NCBI RefSeq assembly: GCF_011758745.1
Contig: NZ_JAANOV010000001.1
Coordinates: forward strand, 4,092,001-4,156,000
Source of the DNA: Amycolatopsis granulosa
GTDB lineage: Bacteria; Actinomycetota; Actinomycetes; Mycobacteriales; Pseudonocardiaceae
Direction: 5' to 3'
DNA length: 64,000 nucleotides
Below, piece by piece: positions 24,234-34,851 of this stretch. Positions within the stretch are counted from its first letter, which is position 1. Each line of letters begins with the position of its first letter. The notes under the pieces were generated by a model. It was not told the origin of the DNA. It searched no databases and worked only from the letters and a program-made list of their open reading frames with translations. The position numbers and the translations under genes are program-made.

Positions 24234-25001
24234 TCAGGCGTTCTCCTTCTGGAAGGTGCGGGTGCCCCAGAAGACCGCGAGCACGGCCATCACCACCAGG
24301 ATGATCGACCCGGTCGCCAGTGCGTCCATCGTGAGGTCACCGCGGAACGCGGCCCGTTCGGCGTCGACGACGTGGGTGAACGGGTTGATCCGGGAAATGG
24401 TGAACAGCCAGTTCGGGGCCAGGATGCTGGTGATCGGCAGCAGGATGCCGGACAGCAGCAGCACCGGCATCAGCACGGCGTTGAGCAGGGCCGGGAACGC
24501 CTGCTCGCTCTTCAGCGTCAGCGCCACCGCGTACGAGGCGGACGCGAGCGTGGCCGCGACCAGTCCGACGATCACCAGGCTCAGCAGCACCCCGCCCAGT
24601 GGTGCGTCCAGTCCGAACGCCACGTAGGCCAGCACCGTGATCAGCGCGGCCTGGAAGACCGCCTGGATCACGTTGTTCGCGACCTTGCCCAGCAGCAGCC
24701 CGGCCCGGCTGGCCGGCGTGACCCGCAACCGCTCCAGCACCCCGCTGCGGAAGTCCATGAGCAGCGAGAACCCGGCGAACGAGGAGCTGAACAGCGCCAG
24801 CTGGACGATCAGCGCCGGTGTCAGGATGGTCCAGCTGCTGCCCGGCGGGAACCCCGGCGTGCTGCTGACCACCTTCTCCATCAGCGGACCGAACAGCACC
24901 AGGTAGAGCACCGGCTGCATGATGCCGATCATGACCCAGGCGGGGTTGCGCATGGACAGCGTCCAGTCCCGCTTGAAGATCAGCCAGGTGTCACGCAACA
25001 T
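24234..25001 (-). CDS. ABC-2 type exporter permease (DrrB-like)
   Basis: A 255-residue permease with six membrane helices and the ABC-2 pattern: N-terminal WLIFKRDWTLSMRNPAWVM, conserved FRSGVLERLRVTPASR after helix 2, and LLLSGILLPITSI before NWLFTISRINPFTHVVDAER. It is the membrane half of a daunorubicin-resistance-type exporter. Its start overlaps the end of the ATPase gene by 11 bp, so both are made together. Drug or natural-product export is the family role; the substrate is unknown. Confidence 0.88.
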   Translation of the reverse strand: MLRDTWLIFKRDWTLSMRNPAWVMIGIMQPVLYLVLFGPLMEKVVSSTPGFPPGSSWTILTPALIVQLALFSSSFAGFSLLMDFRSGVLERLRVTPASRAGLLLGKVANNVIQAVFQAALITVLAYVAFGLDAPLGGVLLSLVIVGLVAATLASASYAVALTLKSEQAFPALLNAVLMPVLLLSGILLPITSILAPNWLFTISRINPFTHVVDAERAAFRGDLTMDALATGSIILVVMAVLAVFWGTRTFQKENA

Positions 25002-25977
25002 GGGCGGCCTCCGGGTGGTGCTGGGTCTGTTCGGCGTCCCGCAGGGACCGGCCGGTGAGCGTGAGGAACACGTCGTCCAGCGTCGGCCGGTGCACCTGCA
25101 TCGAGGTCATCGCGATGCCGTCGGCGTCCAGCCGGCGCAGCAGCTCCGGCAGCACGGTGTCCCCGCGCGGCACGCGGAAGCGCACCACGCCCTCACCGGT
25201 GGTCACCTCGTGCGCGCCGTCGAGGCGCCCGGCGACCTCCGCCGCGGCCACCACGAACTCCGGGGCGACGCCGATCGTGACGCCGTCCCCGGACACGCGC
25301 GCCTTGAGCGAGTCCGGTGACCCCTCGGCCACGATCCGCCCGTTGTCGATCACCAGGATCCGGTCGCACAGCGAGTCGGCCTCGTCCAGGTAGTGCGTGG
25401 TGAGGAACAGCGTGACGCCGTGGTCGGCGCGCAGCCGCCGGATGTGTTCCCACAGGTTGGCCCGGCTCTGCGGGTCCAGGCCGGTGGTCGGTTCGTCGAA
25501 GAAGATCAGCTTCGGGTCGTGGATCAGGCTGAGCGCGATGTCCAGCCGCCTGCGCTGACCGCCGGACAGTGTCTTGGTCAGCCGCTGGTCCAGGTTTTCG
25601 AGGTCGAGCTGGGCGATCAGGTCCCGGCCGCGGCTGTGCGCGTCGGCCTTGCTCATCCCGTAGAGCCGCCCCTGGAGCTCGATCTCCTCCAGCACCTTCA
25701 ACTCCGGGGTCACGCCGCCGCCCTGGGCGACGTACCCGATCTGCCGCCGCACACCCACCGGGTCGGCGAGCAGGTCGCGCCCGGCGACCTGCGCCTCGCC
25801 GGCGGTCGGTCGCAGGAGCGTGGTCAGCATGCGCAGGGTCGTGGTCTTGCCCGCGCCGTTGGGGCCGAGGAAACCGACGAGCTCGCCCTCGGCGACGTCG
25901 ATGTCGACCCCCTTCACCGCCTCCACGCTGTGGCCGCGCGCGGTGAAGGTCCGCGCGAGGCCGCGTGCCTTGATCAT
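24991..25977 (-). CDS. ABC exporter ATP-binding protein (DrrA-like)
   Basis: A 328-residue ATPase: Walker A GPNGAGKTT, Q-loop GYVAQGGG, signature LSGGQRRRLDIALSL, Walker B LIFFDEPTTGLD and H-loop TTHYLDEAD, followed by the DrrA-type C-terminal domain (LDDVFLTLTGRSLRD). It powers the permease encoded immediately downstream. Two ATGs are possible; the one at 25977 has AAGGGGG at 6 nt, whereas the one at 25983 directly abuts the Shine-Dalgarno. The gene lies downstream of a PadR regulator and two matching palindromic operators, so the exporter is probably induced when PadR binds a ligand. Confidence 0.92.
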   Translation of the reverse strand: MIKARGLARTFTARGHSVEAVKGVDIDVAEGELVGFLGPNGAGKTTTLRMLTTLLRPTAGEAQVAGRDLLADPVGVRRQIGYVAQGGGVTPELKVLEEIELQGRLYGMSKADAHSRGRDLIAQLDLENLDQRLTKTLSGGQRRRLDIALSLIHDPKLIFFDEPTTGLDPQSRANLWEHIRRLRADHGVTLFLTTHYLDEADSLCDRILVIDNGRIVAEGSPDSLKARVSGDGVTIGVAPEFVVAAAEVAGRLDGAHEVTTGEGVVRFRVPRGDTVLPELLRRLDADGIAMTSMQVHRPTLDDVFLTLTGRSLRDAEQTQHHPEAAHVA

Positions 25978-25997
25978 GCACATCCCCCTTGGCTCAG

Positions 25998-26064
25998 TAG
26001 TCAAATTTGACTAGTGACAGCGGGCACTCTGCCTCAACTATCGCCCGCTAGTCAAATTTGATTA
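25998..26064. promoter_or_regulatory. Two palindromic PadR-type operators
   Basis: TAGTCAAATTTGACTA (25998-26013) is a perfect 16-bp palindrome just upstream of the ABC exporter start; TAGTCAAATTTGATTA (26049-26064) is a near-perfect second copy whose end overlaps the stop codon of padR. Centres are 51 bp apart. AT-rich palindromes of this kind are unusual in such GC-rich DNA and are typical of PadR binding sites, so they probably let the adjacent PadR repress the exporter operon. Confidence 0.75.
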
Positions 26065-26667
26065 CTTGATCTCGGGGGGTGCGCCGAAGTGGTGCCCGGG
26101 GTCGTCCGCCATCACGTACGCGCCCTCTTCCAGGCGCTTGATCAGCCCGCGCAGCCACTCGGTGGTGGCCTCGACGTTCACGCCCCACAACCGGTACAGC
26201 TCGCTCACGTGGGCCGGGTTCGCCCAGGACGACGTGCCCTCCAGGGTGTCCCGGACCAGGCCGAGCTCGCTCTCCAGGCGGGCGAGCCGCTGGCGCAGCA
26301 AGGACACCGCCCGCTCCCGCGGCAGGCAGGGCAGGAAGGTCAGCGCGGCGGCGAAGGCGAAGGCGTTCTGCGCGCCGTCCGCCTCGGTGTCGGCGATCAT
26401 CTCGGCGAGCCCGGCCTGGAACTCGGCCTCGCCGGACGCGGTCAACCGGTAGGCGACGCGGTCCGGGCCCCGCCCCTCCGGTTCGTCCGCCGCGGCCTCC
26501 AGCAGGCCCTCGGCCGCCATCTTCTTCAGCGCGTGGTAGATCGACCCCGGCTGGACGTTGGCCCACCGGTCGGCCGACCAGGTCAGCAGCTCACGCCGCA
26601 CCTGATAGCCGTGCGCCTTGCCGTACATCCGTACGACGCCGAGCACCAGCAGCCGCGTGGGCGACAC
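26062..26667 (-). CDS. PadR-family transcriptional regulator
   Basis: A 201-residue PadR protein: N-terminal winged helix with MYGKAHGYQVRRELLTW, SIYHALKKMAAEGLLEA and VAYRLTASGEAEF (residues 14-85), then a C-terminal helical dimerisation domain (PadR_C-like). AAGGAGG lies upstream of the GTG start. It reads in the same direction as the DrrA/DrrB-like genes 84 bp downstream and is separated from them by two palindromic operators, so it can control both itself and the exporter. It is divergent from metG. Confidence 0.9.
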   Translation of the reverse strand: MSPTRLLVLGVVRMYGKAHGYQVRRELLTWSADRWANVQPGSIYHALKKMAAEGLLEAAADEPEGRGPDRVAYRLTASGEAEFQAGLAEMIADTEADGAQNAFAFAAALTFLPCLPRERAVSLLRQRLARLESELGLVRDTLEGTSSWANPAHVSELYRLWGVNVEATTEWLRGLIKRLEEGAYVMADDPGHHFGAPPEIK

Positions 26668-26729
26668 CGGACCTCCTTAAGCCTTCCCAGGTAACAATGC
26701 ACGAGACGGCATCCGTACGCTAAACAGGC

Positions 26730-28544
26730 ATGAGCATCCCTGTGTTGACGGCGGTGGCCTGGCCTTATGCCAACGGGCCCCGTCACATCGGCCACGTCTC
26801 CGGATTCGGCGTCCCGTCGGACGTGTTCTCGCGCTACCAGCGAATGGCCGGCAACCGGGTGCTCATGGTCTCCGGCACCGACGAGCACGGCACCCCGATC
26901 ACGGTGCAGGCGGACAAGGAGGGCCTGACCTCCCAGCAGACCGCCGACAAGTACACCCGCCAGATCGGCCAGGACCTGCAGGGCCTCGGGCTGACCTACG
27001 ACCTGTTCACCCGCACCAGCACCGGCAACCACGCCGAGGTCACGCAGCAGATCTTCCTCGCGCTGCACCGCAACGGCTACGTCGTGCCCAAGACGACCAC
27101 CGGCGCGATCAGCCCGTCCACCGGCCGGACGCTGCCGGACCGCTACATCGAGGGCACCTGCCCGATCTGCGGGTACGACGGCGCGCGCGGCGACCAGTGC
27201 GACAACTGCGGCAACCAGCTCGACGCGGCCGAGCTGATCAACCCGCGGTCGCGGATCAACGGCGAGAAGCCGAAGTTCGTCGAGACCGAGCACCTGTTCC
27301 TCGACCTGCCGGCGTTCACCGAGAGCCTCGGCAAGTGGCTGGCCACGAAGACCGACTGGCGGCCCAACGTCGTCAACTTCACCAAGAACCTGCTCGACGA
27401 CATGCGGCCCCGGCCGATCACGCGCGACCTGGACTGGGGCGTGAAGATCCCGCTGGACGGGTGGCGCGACCAGCCGATGAAGCGGTTCTACGTGTGGTTC
27501 GACGCGGTGATCGGCTACTTCTCGGCCAGTGTGGAGTGGGCGCGCCGCAGCGGCGACCCGGACGCGTGGCAGGAGTTCTGGAACAACCCGGACGCGCGCG
27601 GCTACTACTTCATGGGCAAGGACAACATCACCTTCCACGCCCAGATCTGGCCCGCGTTGCTGCTGGGTCACAACGCCGCCGGCGACCGTGTTGCTCCCGG
27701 CGGCCGGGTCGGCCCGTACGGCAGGCTCAACCTGCCGGACGAGATCGTCTCCAGCGAGTTCCTGACCATGAGCGGGTCGAAGTTCTCCACCTCGCGCGGC
27801 ACGGTCATCTACGTCAACGACTTCCTGCGTGAGTTCGGCCCGGACACCCTGCGCTACTTCATCGCGGTGGCCGGCCCGGAGACCCAGGACACCGACTTCA
27901 CCTGGGACGAGTTCGTCCGCCGGACCAACTTCGAGCTGGCCAACGAGTGGGGCAACCTGGTCAACCGGTCGATCTCGATGGCGCACAAGAACAACGGCGC
28001 CATCCCGCCGCCCACCAAGCCGGCCCCGGCCGACGAGGAGCTGAAGGCGTTGTCCCGCAAGGCGTTTGAGACCGTGGGCGGGCATCTGCAGCGGTCGCGG
28101 TTCAAGCTGGCCGCCACCGAGGCGATGCGCGTGGTGTCGGCGGCCAACCGGTACCTGTCCGACCAGGAGCCGTGGAAGCTCAAGGACGACGCCGAAGCTA
28201 CCGCGCGGCGGGACGCTGTCCTCCACACCGCGCTGCAGGTCGTGTCGGACGCGAACACGCTGCTCACCCCGTTCCTGCCGCACTCGGCGCAGCAGGTGCA
28301 CGAGGCGCTGGGCGGCACCGGTGTGTGGGCGGCGCAGCCGGAGCTCAAGGAGGTCGAGGACCTCGACATCCCGGGCCGGATCAACCCGATCCTCACCGGC
28401 GACTACGCGGCCGAGCAGGCGCGCTGGGAGTCGATCCCGATCGAGGTCGGCCGTCCGCTGGCCAAGCCGACGCCGCTGTTCGCCAAGCTCGACCCGAAGC
28501 TGGGCGAGACCGGCCCGGAGTGGGCCCCGATCGCCGGTGGGTGA
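26730..28544 (+). CDS. metG: Methionyl-tRNA synthetase
   Basis: A 604-residue class I aminoacyl-tRNA synthetase. The HIGH motif is HIGHVSGFG (residues 14-22), the zinc knuckle is [18 protein letters not shown] (about 147-164) and the KMSKS counterpart is [10 protein letters not shown] (about 350). It charges initiator and elongator tRNA-Met. The C-terminal anticodon domain ends at [14 protein letters not shown], without the EMAP-type dimerisation extension. The ATG follows a TACGCT -10 box (26716-26721) by 8 nt, so the mRNA is probably leaderless. It overlaps tatD, as in other actinobacteria. Confidence 0.96.
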   Translation: MSIPVLTAVAWPYANGPRHIGHVSGFGVPSDVFSRYQRMAGNRVLMVSGTDEHGTPITVQADKEGLTSQQTADKYTRQIGQDLQGLGLTYDLFTRTSTGNHAEVTQQIFLALHRNGYVVPKTTTGAISPSTGRTLPDRYIEGTCPICGYDGARGDQCDNCGNQLDAAELINPRSRINGEKPKFVETEHLFLDLPAFTESLGKWLATKTDWRPNVVNFTKNLLDDMRPRPITRDLDWGVKIPLDGWRDQPMKRFYVWFDAVIGYFSASVEWARRSGDPDAWQEFWNNPDARGYYFMGKDNITFHAQIWPALLLGHNAAGDRVAPGGRVGPYGRLNLPDEIVSSEFLTMSGSKFSTSRGTVIYVNDFLREFGPDTLRYFIAVAGPETQDTDFTWDEFVRRTNFELANEWGNLVNRSISMAHKNNGAIPPPTKPAPADEELKALSRKAFETVGGHLQRSRFKLAATEAMRVVSAANRYLSDQEPWKLKDDAEATARRDAVLHTALQVVSDANTLLTPFLPHSAQQVHEALGGTGVWAAQPELKEVEDLDIPGRINPILTGDYAAEQARWESIPIEVGRPLAKPTPLFAKLDPKLGETGPEWAPIAGG

Positions 28545-29367
28545 GAAGGAACGGCCACCGGTACCGGAGCGCCTGCCGGTGCCGGTGGTCGACGCGCACA
28601 CGCACCTGGACGCCTGTGGCGCGGTCACGGCGGCCGACGTGGCCGTGCTGGCGGACCGCGCCGAGGCTGCCGGGGTGACCCGCATGGTGACCGTCGCCGA
28701 CGACCTGGCGGCCGCGCGATGGGCCGCGCAGGCGTCCATTTGGGACGACCGGGTGTGGGCGGCGGTCGCCATCCATCCCACGCGTACCAAGGACTTCGGC
28801 GACCCCGAACGGTCCGAAGTAGAGCGTCTGGCGCGGCAGGAACGAGTGGTCGCGGTTGGTGAGACCGGTCTGGACTACTACTGGGACTACTCGCCGCCGG
28901 ACGCGCAGCAGGAGGCGTTCCGGTGGCACATCGACCTCGCCAAGCGCGTGGGCAAGCCGCTGATGATCCACGACCGGGACGCGCACTCCGACGTCCTGCG
29001 GATCCTGGACGAGGAGGGCGCGCCGGACACGGTGGTGTTCCACTGCTTCTCCGGGGACGAGGACATCGCCCGCCGCTGCGTGGACGCCGGGTACGTGCTG
29101 TCGTTCGCCGGGACGGTCACGTTCCGCAACGCGCGGGCGTTGCAGGCGGCGGCGAAGCTGGTGCCGTCCGGGCAGTTCCTCGTCGAGACCGACGCTCCGT
29201 TCCTGACGCCGCACCCGTTCCGCGGGCGGCCGAACGAGCCGTACTGCACGGCCTACACGGCCCGGTTCCTCGCCGAGCTCCGTTCGGAGGACCTGGCCGG
29301 ACTCTGTTCGGCGGTATCGGCTACGGCGGAGCGGGTCTTCCGGCTGCCCTCCGTCACCCCGGGCTGA
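28537..29367 (+). CDS. tatD: TatD-family metal-dependent DNase
   Basis: A 276-residue TIM-barrel hydrolase with the TatD metal ligands: [49 protein letters not shown] and [16 protein letters not shown]. TatD enzymes are 3'-5' exonucleases or endonucleases in the cytoplasm with roles in DNA repair or turnover. The GTG start overlaps the last codons of metG by 8 nt, so the genes are translationally coupled. It is the M. tuberculosis Rv1008 equivalent, and rpfB follows in the same order. Confidence 0.93.
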   Translation: MGEKERPPVPERLPVPVVDAHTHLDACGAVTAADVAVLADRAEAAGVTRMVTVADDLAAARWAAQASIWDDRVWAAVAIHPTRTKDFGDPERSEVERLARQERVVAVGETGLDYYWDYSPPDAQQEAFRWHIDLAKRVGKPLMIHDRDAHSDVLRILDEEGAPDTVVFHCFSGDEDIARRCVDAGYVLSFAGTVTFRNARALQAAAKLVPSGQFLVETDAPFLTPHPFRGRPNEPYCTAYTARFLAELRSEDLAGLCSAVSATAERVFRLPSVTPG

Positions 29368-29432
29368 ACGGACTGCGACATTCGGGGACGGCAACCCACC
29401 GCTCGGCGGAGTGACGAAGGACACGTGATTCC

Positions 29433-31042
<1,610 letters not shown>

Positions 31043-31060
31043 CCCCGTCAGCACACCCAT

Positions 31061-31097
31061 GATGCCCCCGGCCACCGGCCGGGGGCATCTGATTTTT
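31061..31097 (+). terminator. Rho-independent terminator after rpfB
   Basis: Perfect 13-bp GC-rich stem (31061-31073 with 31077-31089), 3-nt loop ACC, followed by TGATTTTT. This is a textbook intrinsic terminator, so rsmA is transcribed from its own promoter rather than from rpfB. Confidence 0.9.
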
Positions 31098-31119
31098 CCG
31101 GCGCACTACCATCACGCGA

Positions 31120-31980
31120 GTGACCGCACTGCTCGGACCAGCCGAGATCCGTGGCTTGGCCGCCGAGCTGGATGTCCGCCCCACGAAGAAGCTCGGCCAG
31201 AACTTCGTCCACGACCCGAACACGGTCCGCCGCATCGTGGACCTCTCCGGCGTCGGCCCGGGCGATCACGTCCTCGAGGTCGGTCCCGGTCTCGGCTCGC
31301 TGACCCTCGGGCTGCTCGGCTCGGGTGCGCGGCTGACCGCGGTCGAGATCGACCCGGTCCTCGCGCGGCGCCTGCCCGCGACCGTCGCGGAGCGCGCCTC
31401 GGGGGCCGCGGAGAGGTTCACCGTCCGCACCCAGGACGCCCTGAAGCTGAGGGCCACCGACCTCGCGGACCAGCCGACGCACCTGGTCGCCAACCTGCCG
31501 TACAACGTCGCCGTCCCGGTGGTCCTGCACCTGCTGGCCGAGCTGCCGTCGCTGGCGCACGGCCTGGTGATGGTCCAGACCGAGGTCGCCGACCGGATGG
31601 CCGCGGGACCGGGCAGCCGCATCTACGGCGTGCCGAGTGTGAAGCTCGCCTGGTACGGCCCGGCCCGCAAGGTCGCGCCGGTGCCGCGCGCGGTGTTCTG
31701 GCCGGTGCCCAACGTCGATTCCGCGCTCGTCGCGTTCGAGCGGTCGGCGGAACCGGCGTCGGGCGCGGACCGGGACGAGGTGTTCGCGGTCGTCGACGCC
31801 GCCTTCGCCCAGCGCCGCAAGACCCTGCGGGCCGCGTTGTCGTCCTGGGCGGGGTCCGCCGAGCGGGCCGAGGCGATCCTGCGCGCGGCGGGTGTCGACC
31901 CACGCACCCGCGGTGAGCAGCTCGGGGTGCGGGACTTCGCGAAGATCGTCGAGAGCAAGTCCTTACCACCGTTGGTGTGA
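31120..31980 (+). CDS. rsmA: 16S rRNA (adenine(1518)-N6/adenine(1519)-N6)-dimethyltransferase
   Basis: A 286-residue KsgA/RsmA enzyme: N-terminal [20 protein letters not shown], motif [12 protein letters not shown], motif [10 protein letters not shown], motif [15 protein letters not shown] and the C-terminal RRKTLRAAL helix. It dimethylates A1518 and A1519 near the 3' end of 16S rRNA during small-subunit assembly. The GTG start is 7 nt after a TACCAT -10 box (31107-31112), downstream of the rpfB terminator, consistent with an independent leaderless transcript. It is the Rv1010 equivalent. Confidence 0.95.
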   Translation: MTALLGPAEIRGLAAELDVRPTKKLGQNFVHDPNTVRRIVDLSGVGPGDHVLEVGPGLGSLTLGLLGSGARLTAVEIDPVLARRLPATVAERASGAAERFTVRTQDALKLRATDLADQPTHLVANLPYNVAVPVVLHLLAELPSLAHGLVMVQTEVADRMAAGPGSRIYGVPSVKLAWYGPARKVAPVPRAVFWPVPNVDSALVAFERSAEPASGADRDEVFAVVDAAFAQRRKTLRAALSSWAGSAERAEAILRAAGVDPRTRGEQLGVRDFAKIVESKSLPPLV

Positions 31981-32044
31981 TCTCGCACCCTGATCCGGAC
32001 CTGGGACTTGCCAAGAAGATACGAGGTCCGCTGTACTCTTTGAG

Positions 32045-32136
32045 GTATCCATCCCGAGCGGCTGAGAGACCTGGCTCGCCGAAGCCGCAGCAACCACCCC
32101 AACCGGGGGGCAGGTGCTAACGCCAGGACCGATGGA
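32045..32136 (+). ncRNA. SAM-I (S-box) riboswitch
   Basis: The RNA contains the SAM-I core signatures: GGCTGAGAGACCTGGC, then CGAAGCCGCAGCAACC, a GC-rich P3 hairpin (ACCCCAACCGGGGGG) and AGGTGCTAACGCCAGGACC. P1 pairs TCCATC (32048-32053) with GATGGA (32131-32136). The 3' strand of P1 includes the GGA of GGAGG (32134-32138), the Shine-Dalgarno of the short ORF that follows, so SAM binding would hide it. A promoter-like TTGCCA / TGTACT (32008-32013, 32032-32037) precedes it. S-box elements normally switch off methionine or sulfur genes when SAM is plentiful. Confidence 0.88.
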
Positions 32137-32144
32137 GGATTCTT

Positions 32145-32219
32145 GTGTATCGCATGCTGCTCACGAGGCGCCGCGTCGTCGACGAATGTCGTCGCACGGT
32201 CTGTGCGTGTCGTCGCTGA
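32145..32219 (+). CDS. Cys-containing regulatory leader peptide
   Basis: A 24-codon ORF: GTG start 7 nt after GGAGG, product LLTRRRVVDECRRTVCACRR preceded by (V)YRM. The LLTRRR...C..CxC arrangement matches the small putative leader peptides that precede sulfur-metabolism genes in actinobacteria, where ribosome stalling at Cys codons reports cysteine level. Three Cys codons lie in the second half (TGT, TGT, TGT). It sits between the SAM riboswitch and the MetN-like gene, so the downstream gene could respond to both SAM and cysteine. An alternative start is the ATG at 32154. Confidence 0.7.
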   Translation: MYRMLLTRRRVVDECRRTVCACRR

Positions 32220-32326
32220 CCGCTTCTCTTTTCCTCACCGTTTCCTGACTTCGCTTGACCGTCCTCTGTAGACGGTCGCCTTGGTGTGCGGTCGGCGCGT
32301 TCGCGCCCGTTGTGCTGGAGCCCTTC

Positions 32327-33340
32327 GTGATCACTGTCGAAAACCTGACCAAGTCCTTCCCCGGTGCCGCCAAGCCCGTTCACGCCCTGCGGGACGTGAG
32401 CGTCGAGGTGCCCGCCGGCGCCCTGTTCGGCGTCGTCGGTCCCGCCGGCTCCGGCAAGTCCACCCTGACCCGGTGCATCGCCCTGCAGGAGAGACCCGAC
32501 CGCGGGACCGTCCGCCTGGACGGGCTGAACACCACCGGCCTGGACGGGCGGAAGCTGCGCGAGGTGCGCCGCCAGGTGGCGGTGCTGGACGCGCAGCCCG
32601 TGCTGCACGCCGACCGCACGGTCGCCGGCAACGTCGCGGCCCCGCTGGAGCAGCTGGGCCTGGAGGGCCCGCAGCGCCGGAGCCGCGTCGGCCGTCTGCT
32701 CGACCTGGCCGGCCTCACGCAGCGCGCGGCGCAGCGCCCGGTCGAGCTGACCCCCGGCCAGCGCCGCCGGGTCGCGCTCGCGCGGTCGCTCGCCGCCGGT
32801 CCGGCCGTGCTGCTGGCTGACGACCCGACCGCGGGTGTCGGCGCCGAGGAGGCCGGTTCCGTGCTGGCCGTCCTCGATCGCGCCCGTGCGGAGCTGGGCG
32901 TCACCGTGCTGCTCGCCACCCAGGACGGCGCCGCGGTGCGGCGGGTCTGCGACGGCGTGGCCGTGCTGGAGGACGGACGGCTCGTCGAGCAGGGCACCGT
33001 GCTCGAACTGCTGTCCACCCCGGGCAGCAAGGTCGCGCAGACCCTGCTGCCCGCGATCGACACCCCGCGGACCCAGTCGTCGCGGTACGACCGGTCGGTC
33101 GACGTGGTGCTGATCGGGTTCGCGGCCGTCGGTGCGCTGCTGCCGGAGGCCGCTGCCCGGTTCGACGTCGAGCTGGCCACCATCGGCGGCGGGCTGACCC
33201 GCGTCGGCGACACCCCGGTGGCCCGGTTCCGCGTCGGCGTCAACGGCAGCCAGGCCGACGCGGCACTGGCGTGGATCGCCGACCGCGGCGCCCACGTGGT
33301 GCACCCGAAGGAGGGCCCGAAGAGCATCGTCGCGGCCTGA
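32327..33340 (+). CDS. Orphan MetN-like ATP-binding protein with NIL domain and degenerate catalytic motifs
   Basis: A 337-residue protein aligned along its length with MetN of methionine importers: Walker A VVGPAGSGKSTLTRCIALQE (about residues 36-55), AGNVAAPLEQLGLEG, and a C-terminal NIL (methionine-sensing, ACT-like) domain from about 265. Catalytic features are changed: the Q-loop Gln site reads VLDAQP, the signature is LTPGQ instead of LSGGQ, Walker B ends ADDP (Asp for the catalytic Glu), the D-loop is AGVG and the H-loop His is Gln (ATQDG). No metI or metQ gene is present. CTGGAG lies 6 nt before the GTG. It may be a regulatory or very slow ATPase, or work with a permease encoded elsewhere. 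Confidence 0.8.
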   Translation: MITVENLTKSFPGAAKPVHALRDVSVEVPAGALFGVVGPAGSGKSTLTRCIALQERPDRGTVRLDGLNTTGLDGRKLREVRRQVAVLDAQPVLHADRTVAGNVAAPLEQLGLEGPQRRSRVGRLLDLAGLTQRAAQRPVELTPGQRRRVALARSLAAGPAVLLADDPTAGVGAEEAGSVLAVLDRARAELGVTVLLATQDGAAVRRVCDGVAVLEDGRLVEQGTVLELLSTPGSKVAQTLLPAIDTPRTQSSRYDRSVDVVLIGFAAVGALLPEAAARFDVELATIGGGLTRVGDTPVARFRVGVNGSQADAALAWIADRGAHVVHPKEGPKSIVAA

Positions 33341-33356
33341 CCGGCTGGCGGTACCG

Positions 33357-33382
33357 GGGGCGTCCCGTGAACGGGACGCCCC
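33357..33382. terminator. Bidirectional hairpin between metN-like gene and MFS pump
   Basis: Perfect 11-bp stem GGGGCGTCCCG / CGGGACGCCCC (33357-33367, 33372-33382) with loop TGAA, lying between the convergent stops at 33340 and 33394. No long U-tract, but its position suits a shared terminator. Confidence 0.75.
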
Positions 33383-33393
33383 TTCCGCCGGAC

Positions 33394-34809
33394 TCACCGT
33401 CCGCGGACGAGGGCGCCGGCCGCGATCGAACCCACCGCGACGATCCCGGCGGCCCAACCGTTCGCGACCGCGAAGCCGTGCACCGTCGCGGCGGGCAGTC
33501 CGAGGCCGGCGGCGGAGGCGGTCGCGCTCGCCGCGATCGTGTTCAGCGACGCGGTGCCCAGCGAGGCACCCACCTGCTGCGAGGTCGTGACGAACGCCGA
33601 CGCCACCCCGGAATCCTTCGGTGCCACGCCGGCGGTGGCGATGTTCATCACGGTCGGCATGGCCAGCCCGGCCCCGGCCCCCAGCACCAGTTCCGCGGGC
33701 AGGATCAGGCTCCAGTACGAGGTGCCCACCGACAGCTGGGTCAGCACGGCGAGCCCGGCGGCCAGCAGCAGGAGGCCGATCACCAGCAGCGGCCGCGGCC
33801 CGGTCCGCGGGATGAGCCGCCGGGTCAGCACCGTCGAGACGGTGATGTTGGCCAGCAGGAACGGCAGGAACGCCAGGCCCGCACCGAACGCGCCGAACCC
33901 CATGATCCCCTGCAGCTGGTAGGTGAGGAACAGGAACATCCCGAACATCCCGAAGGCCGCGAGCGCGATCGTCAGGAAGCCGGCGGAACGGGTCCGGTCG
34001 GTCAGGACGTGCAGTGGCAGCAGTGGGTTGCCGGCCTTGGCCTGCCGGAGCACGAACGCGCCCAGCAGCACCACCGCGCCGGCGACCGAGCCGAGCACGA
34101 CGGCCGAACCCCAGCCGCGCGTGGCGGCCTCGGACAGTCCGTAGACCAGCCCGGCGATTCCGGCGCTGCCCAGGAGCCCGCTGAACCAGTCCAGCCGCGC
34201 CGACCGGTGGCCGGGCACCGTGGGCAGCACGAAGGCGCCCGCGACCGCGGCGACGATCGCGATGGGCAGGTTCACGTAGAGGCACCAGCGCCACGACGCG
34301 TACTCGGCCAGCGCGCCACCGGCCAGCAGACCGAGCGCGCCGCCGGACATCATGATCGCGCTGAAGACCCCGAACGCCCTGGCCCGTTCCCTGGCCTCGG
34401 TGAAGGTGGTCGTCAGCAGCGAGAGGGTCGACGGGGCGAGCAGTGCGGCGAACACCCCTTGGGTCGCGCGGGCGGCGATCAGCAGGCCCGGGCCGGCGGC
34501 CATCCCGCCGATCGCCGAGGCGGCGGCGAAGCCGAGCGCGCCCACGATCAGCGTGTTCTTGCGGCCCAGCCGGTCGGCCAGGCGGCCGCCGAGCAGGAGC
34601 AGGCCGCCGAACGCCAGGGTGTACGCGCTGATCGTCCACTGCCGGGCCGCGTCGGACATGCCGAGGTCGGCCTGGGCGGTGGGCAGCGCGATGTTGACGA
34701 TCGTGGTGTCGATGATGACCAGGAGCTGGGCGAGCCCGACGACGGCGAGTGCCAGCCATCTCCGGGTGTCCGTGGGCGCCGGTGCGGGCGCCGCAGTGGT
34801 AGTGGTCAT
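33394..34809 (-). CDS. DHA2-type MFS drug exporter
   Basis: A 471-residue exporter with about 14 membrane helices: LVIIDTTIVNIALPT (motif D1 of DHA2 pumps), GRLADRLGRKNTLI (motif A) and the motif C-like region SGGALGLLAGG. EmrB/QacA family pumps expel drugs or toxic lipophilic compounds using the proton gradient. AGGGGG lies 8 nt before the ATG. It is divergent from a TetR gene, with two palindromic operators in between, a typical repressor-pump pair. Confidence 0.9.
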   Translation of the reverse strand: MTTTTAAPAPAPTDTRRWLALAVVGLAQLLVIIDTTIVNIALPTAQADLGMSDAARQWTISAYTLAFGGLLLLGGRLADRLGRKNTLIVGALGFAAASAIGGMAAGPGLLIAARATQGVFAALLAPSTLSLLTTTFTEARERARAFGVFSAIMMSGGALGLLAGGALAEYASWRWCLYVNLPIAIVAAVAGAFVLPTVPGHRSARLDWFSGLLGSAGIAGLVYGLSEAATRGWGSAVVLGSVAGAVVLLGAFVLRQAKAGNPLLPLHVLTDRTRSAGFLTIALAAFGMFGMFLFLTYQLQGIMGFGAFGAGLAFLPFLLANITVSTVLTRRLIPRTGPRPLLVIGLLLLAAGLAVLTQLSVGTSYWSLILPAELVLGAGAGLAMPTVMNIATAGVAPKDSGVASAFVTTSQQVGASLGTASLNTIAASATASAAGLGLPAATVHGFAVANGWAAGIVAVGSIAAGALVRGR

Positions 34810-34851
34810 GGGAGAAACCCCCTGGTGGAGAAGTGGGTTAGACTGAGAAGA

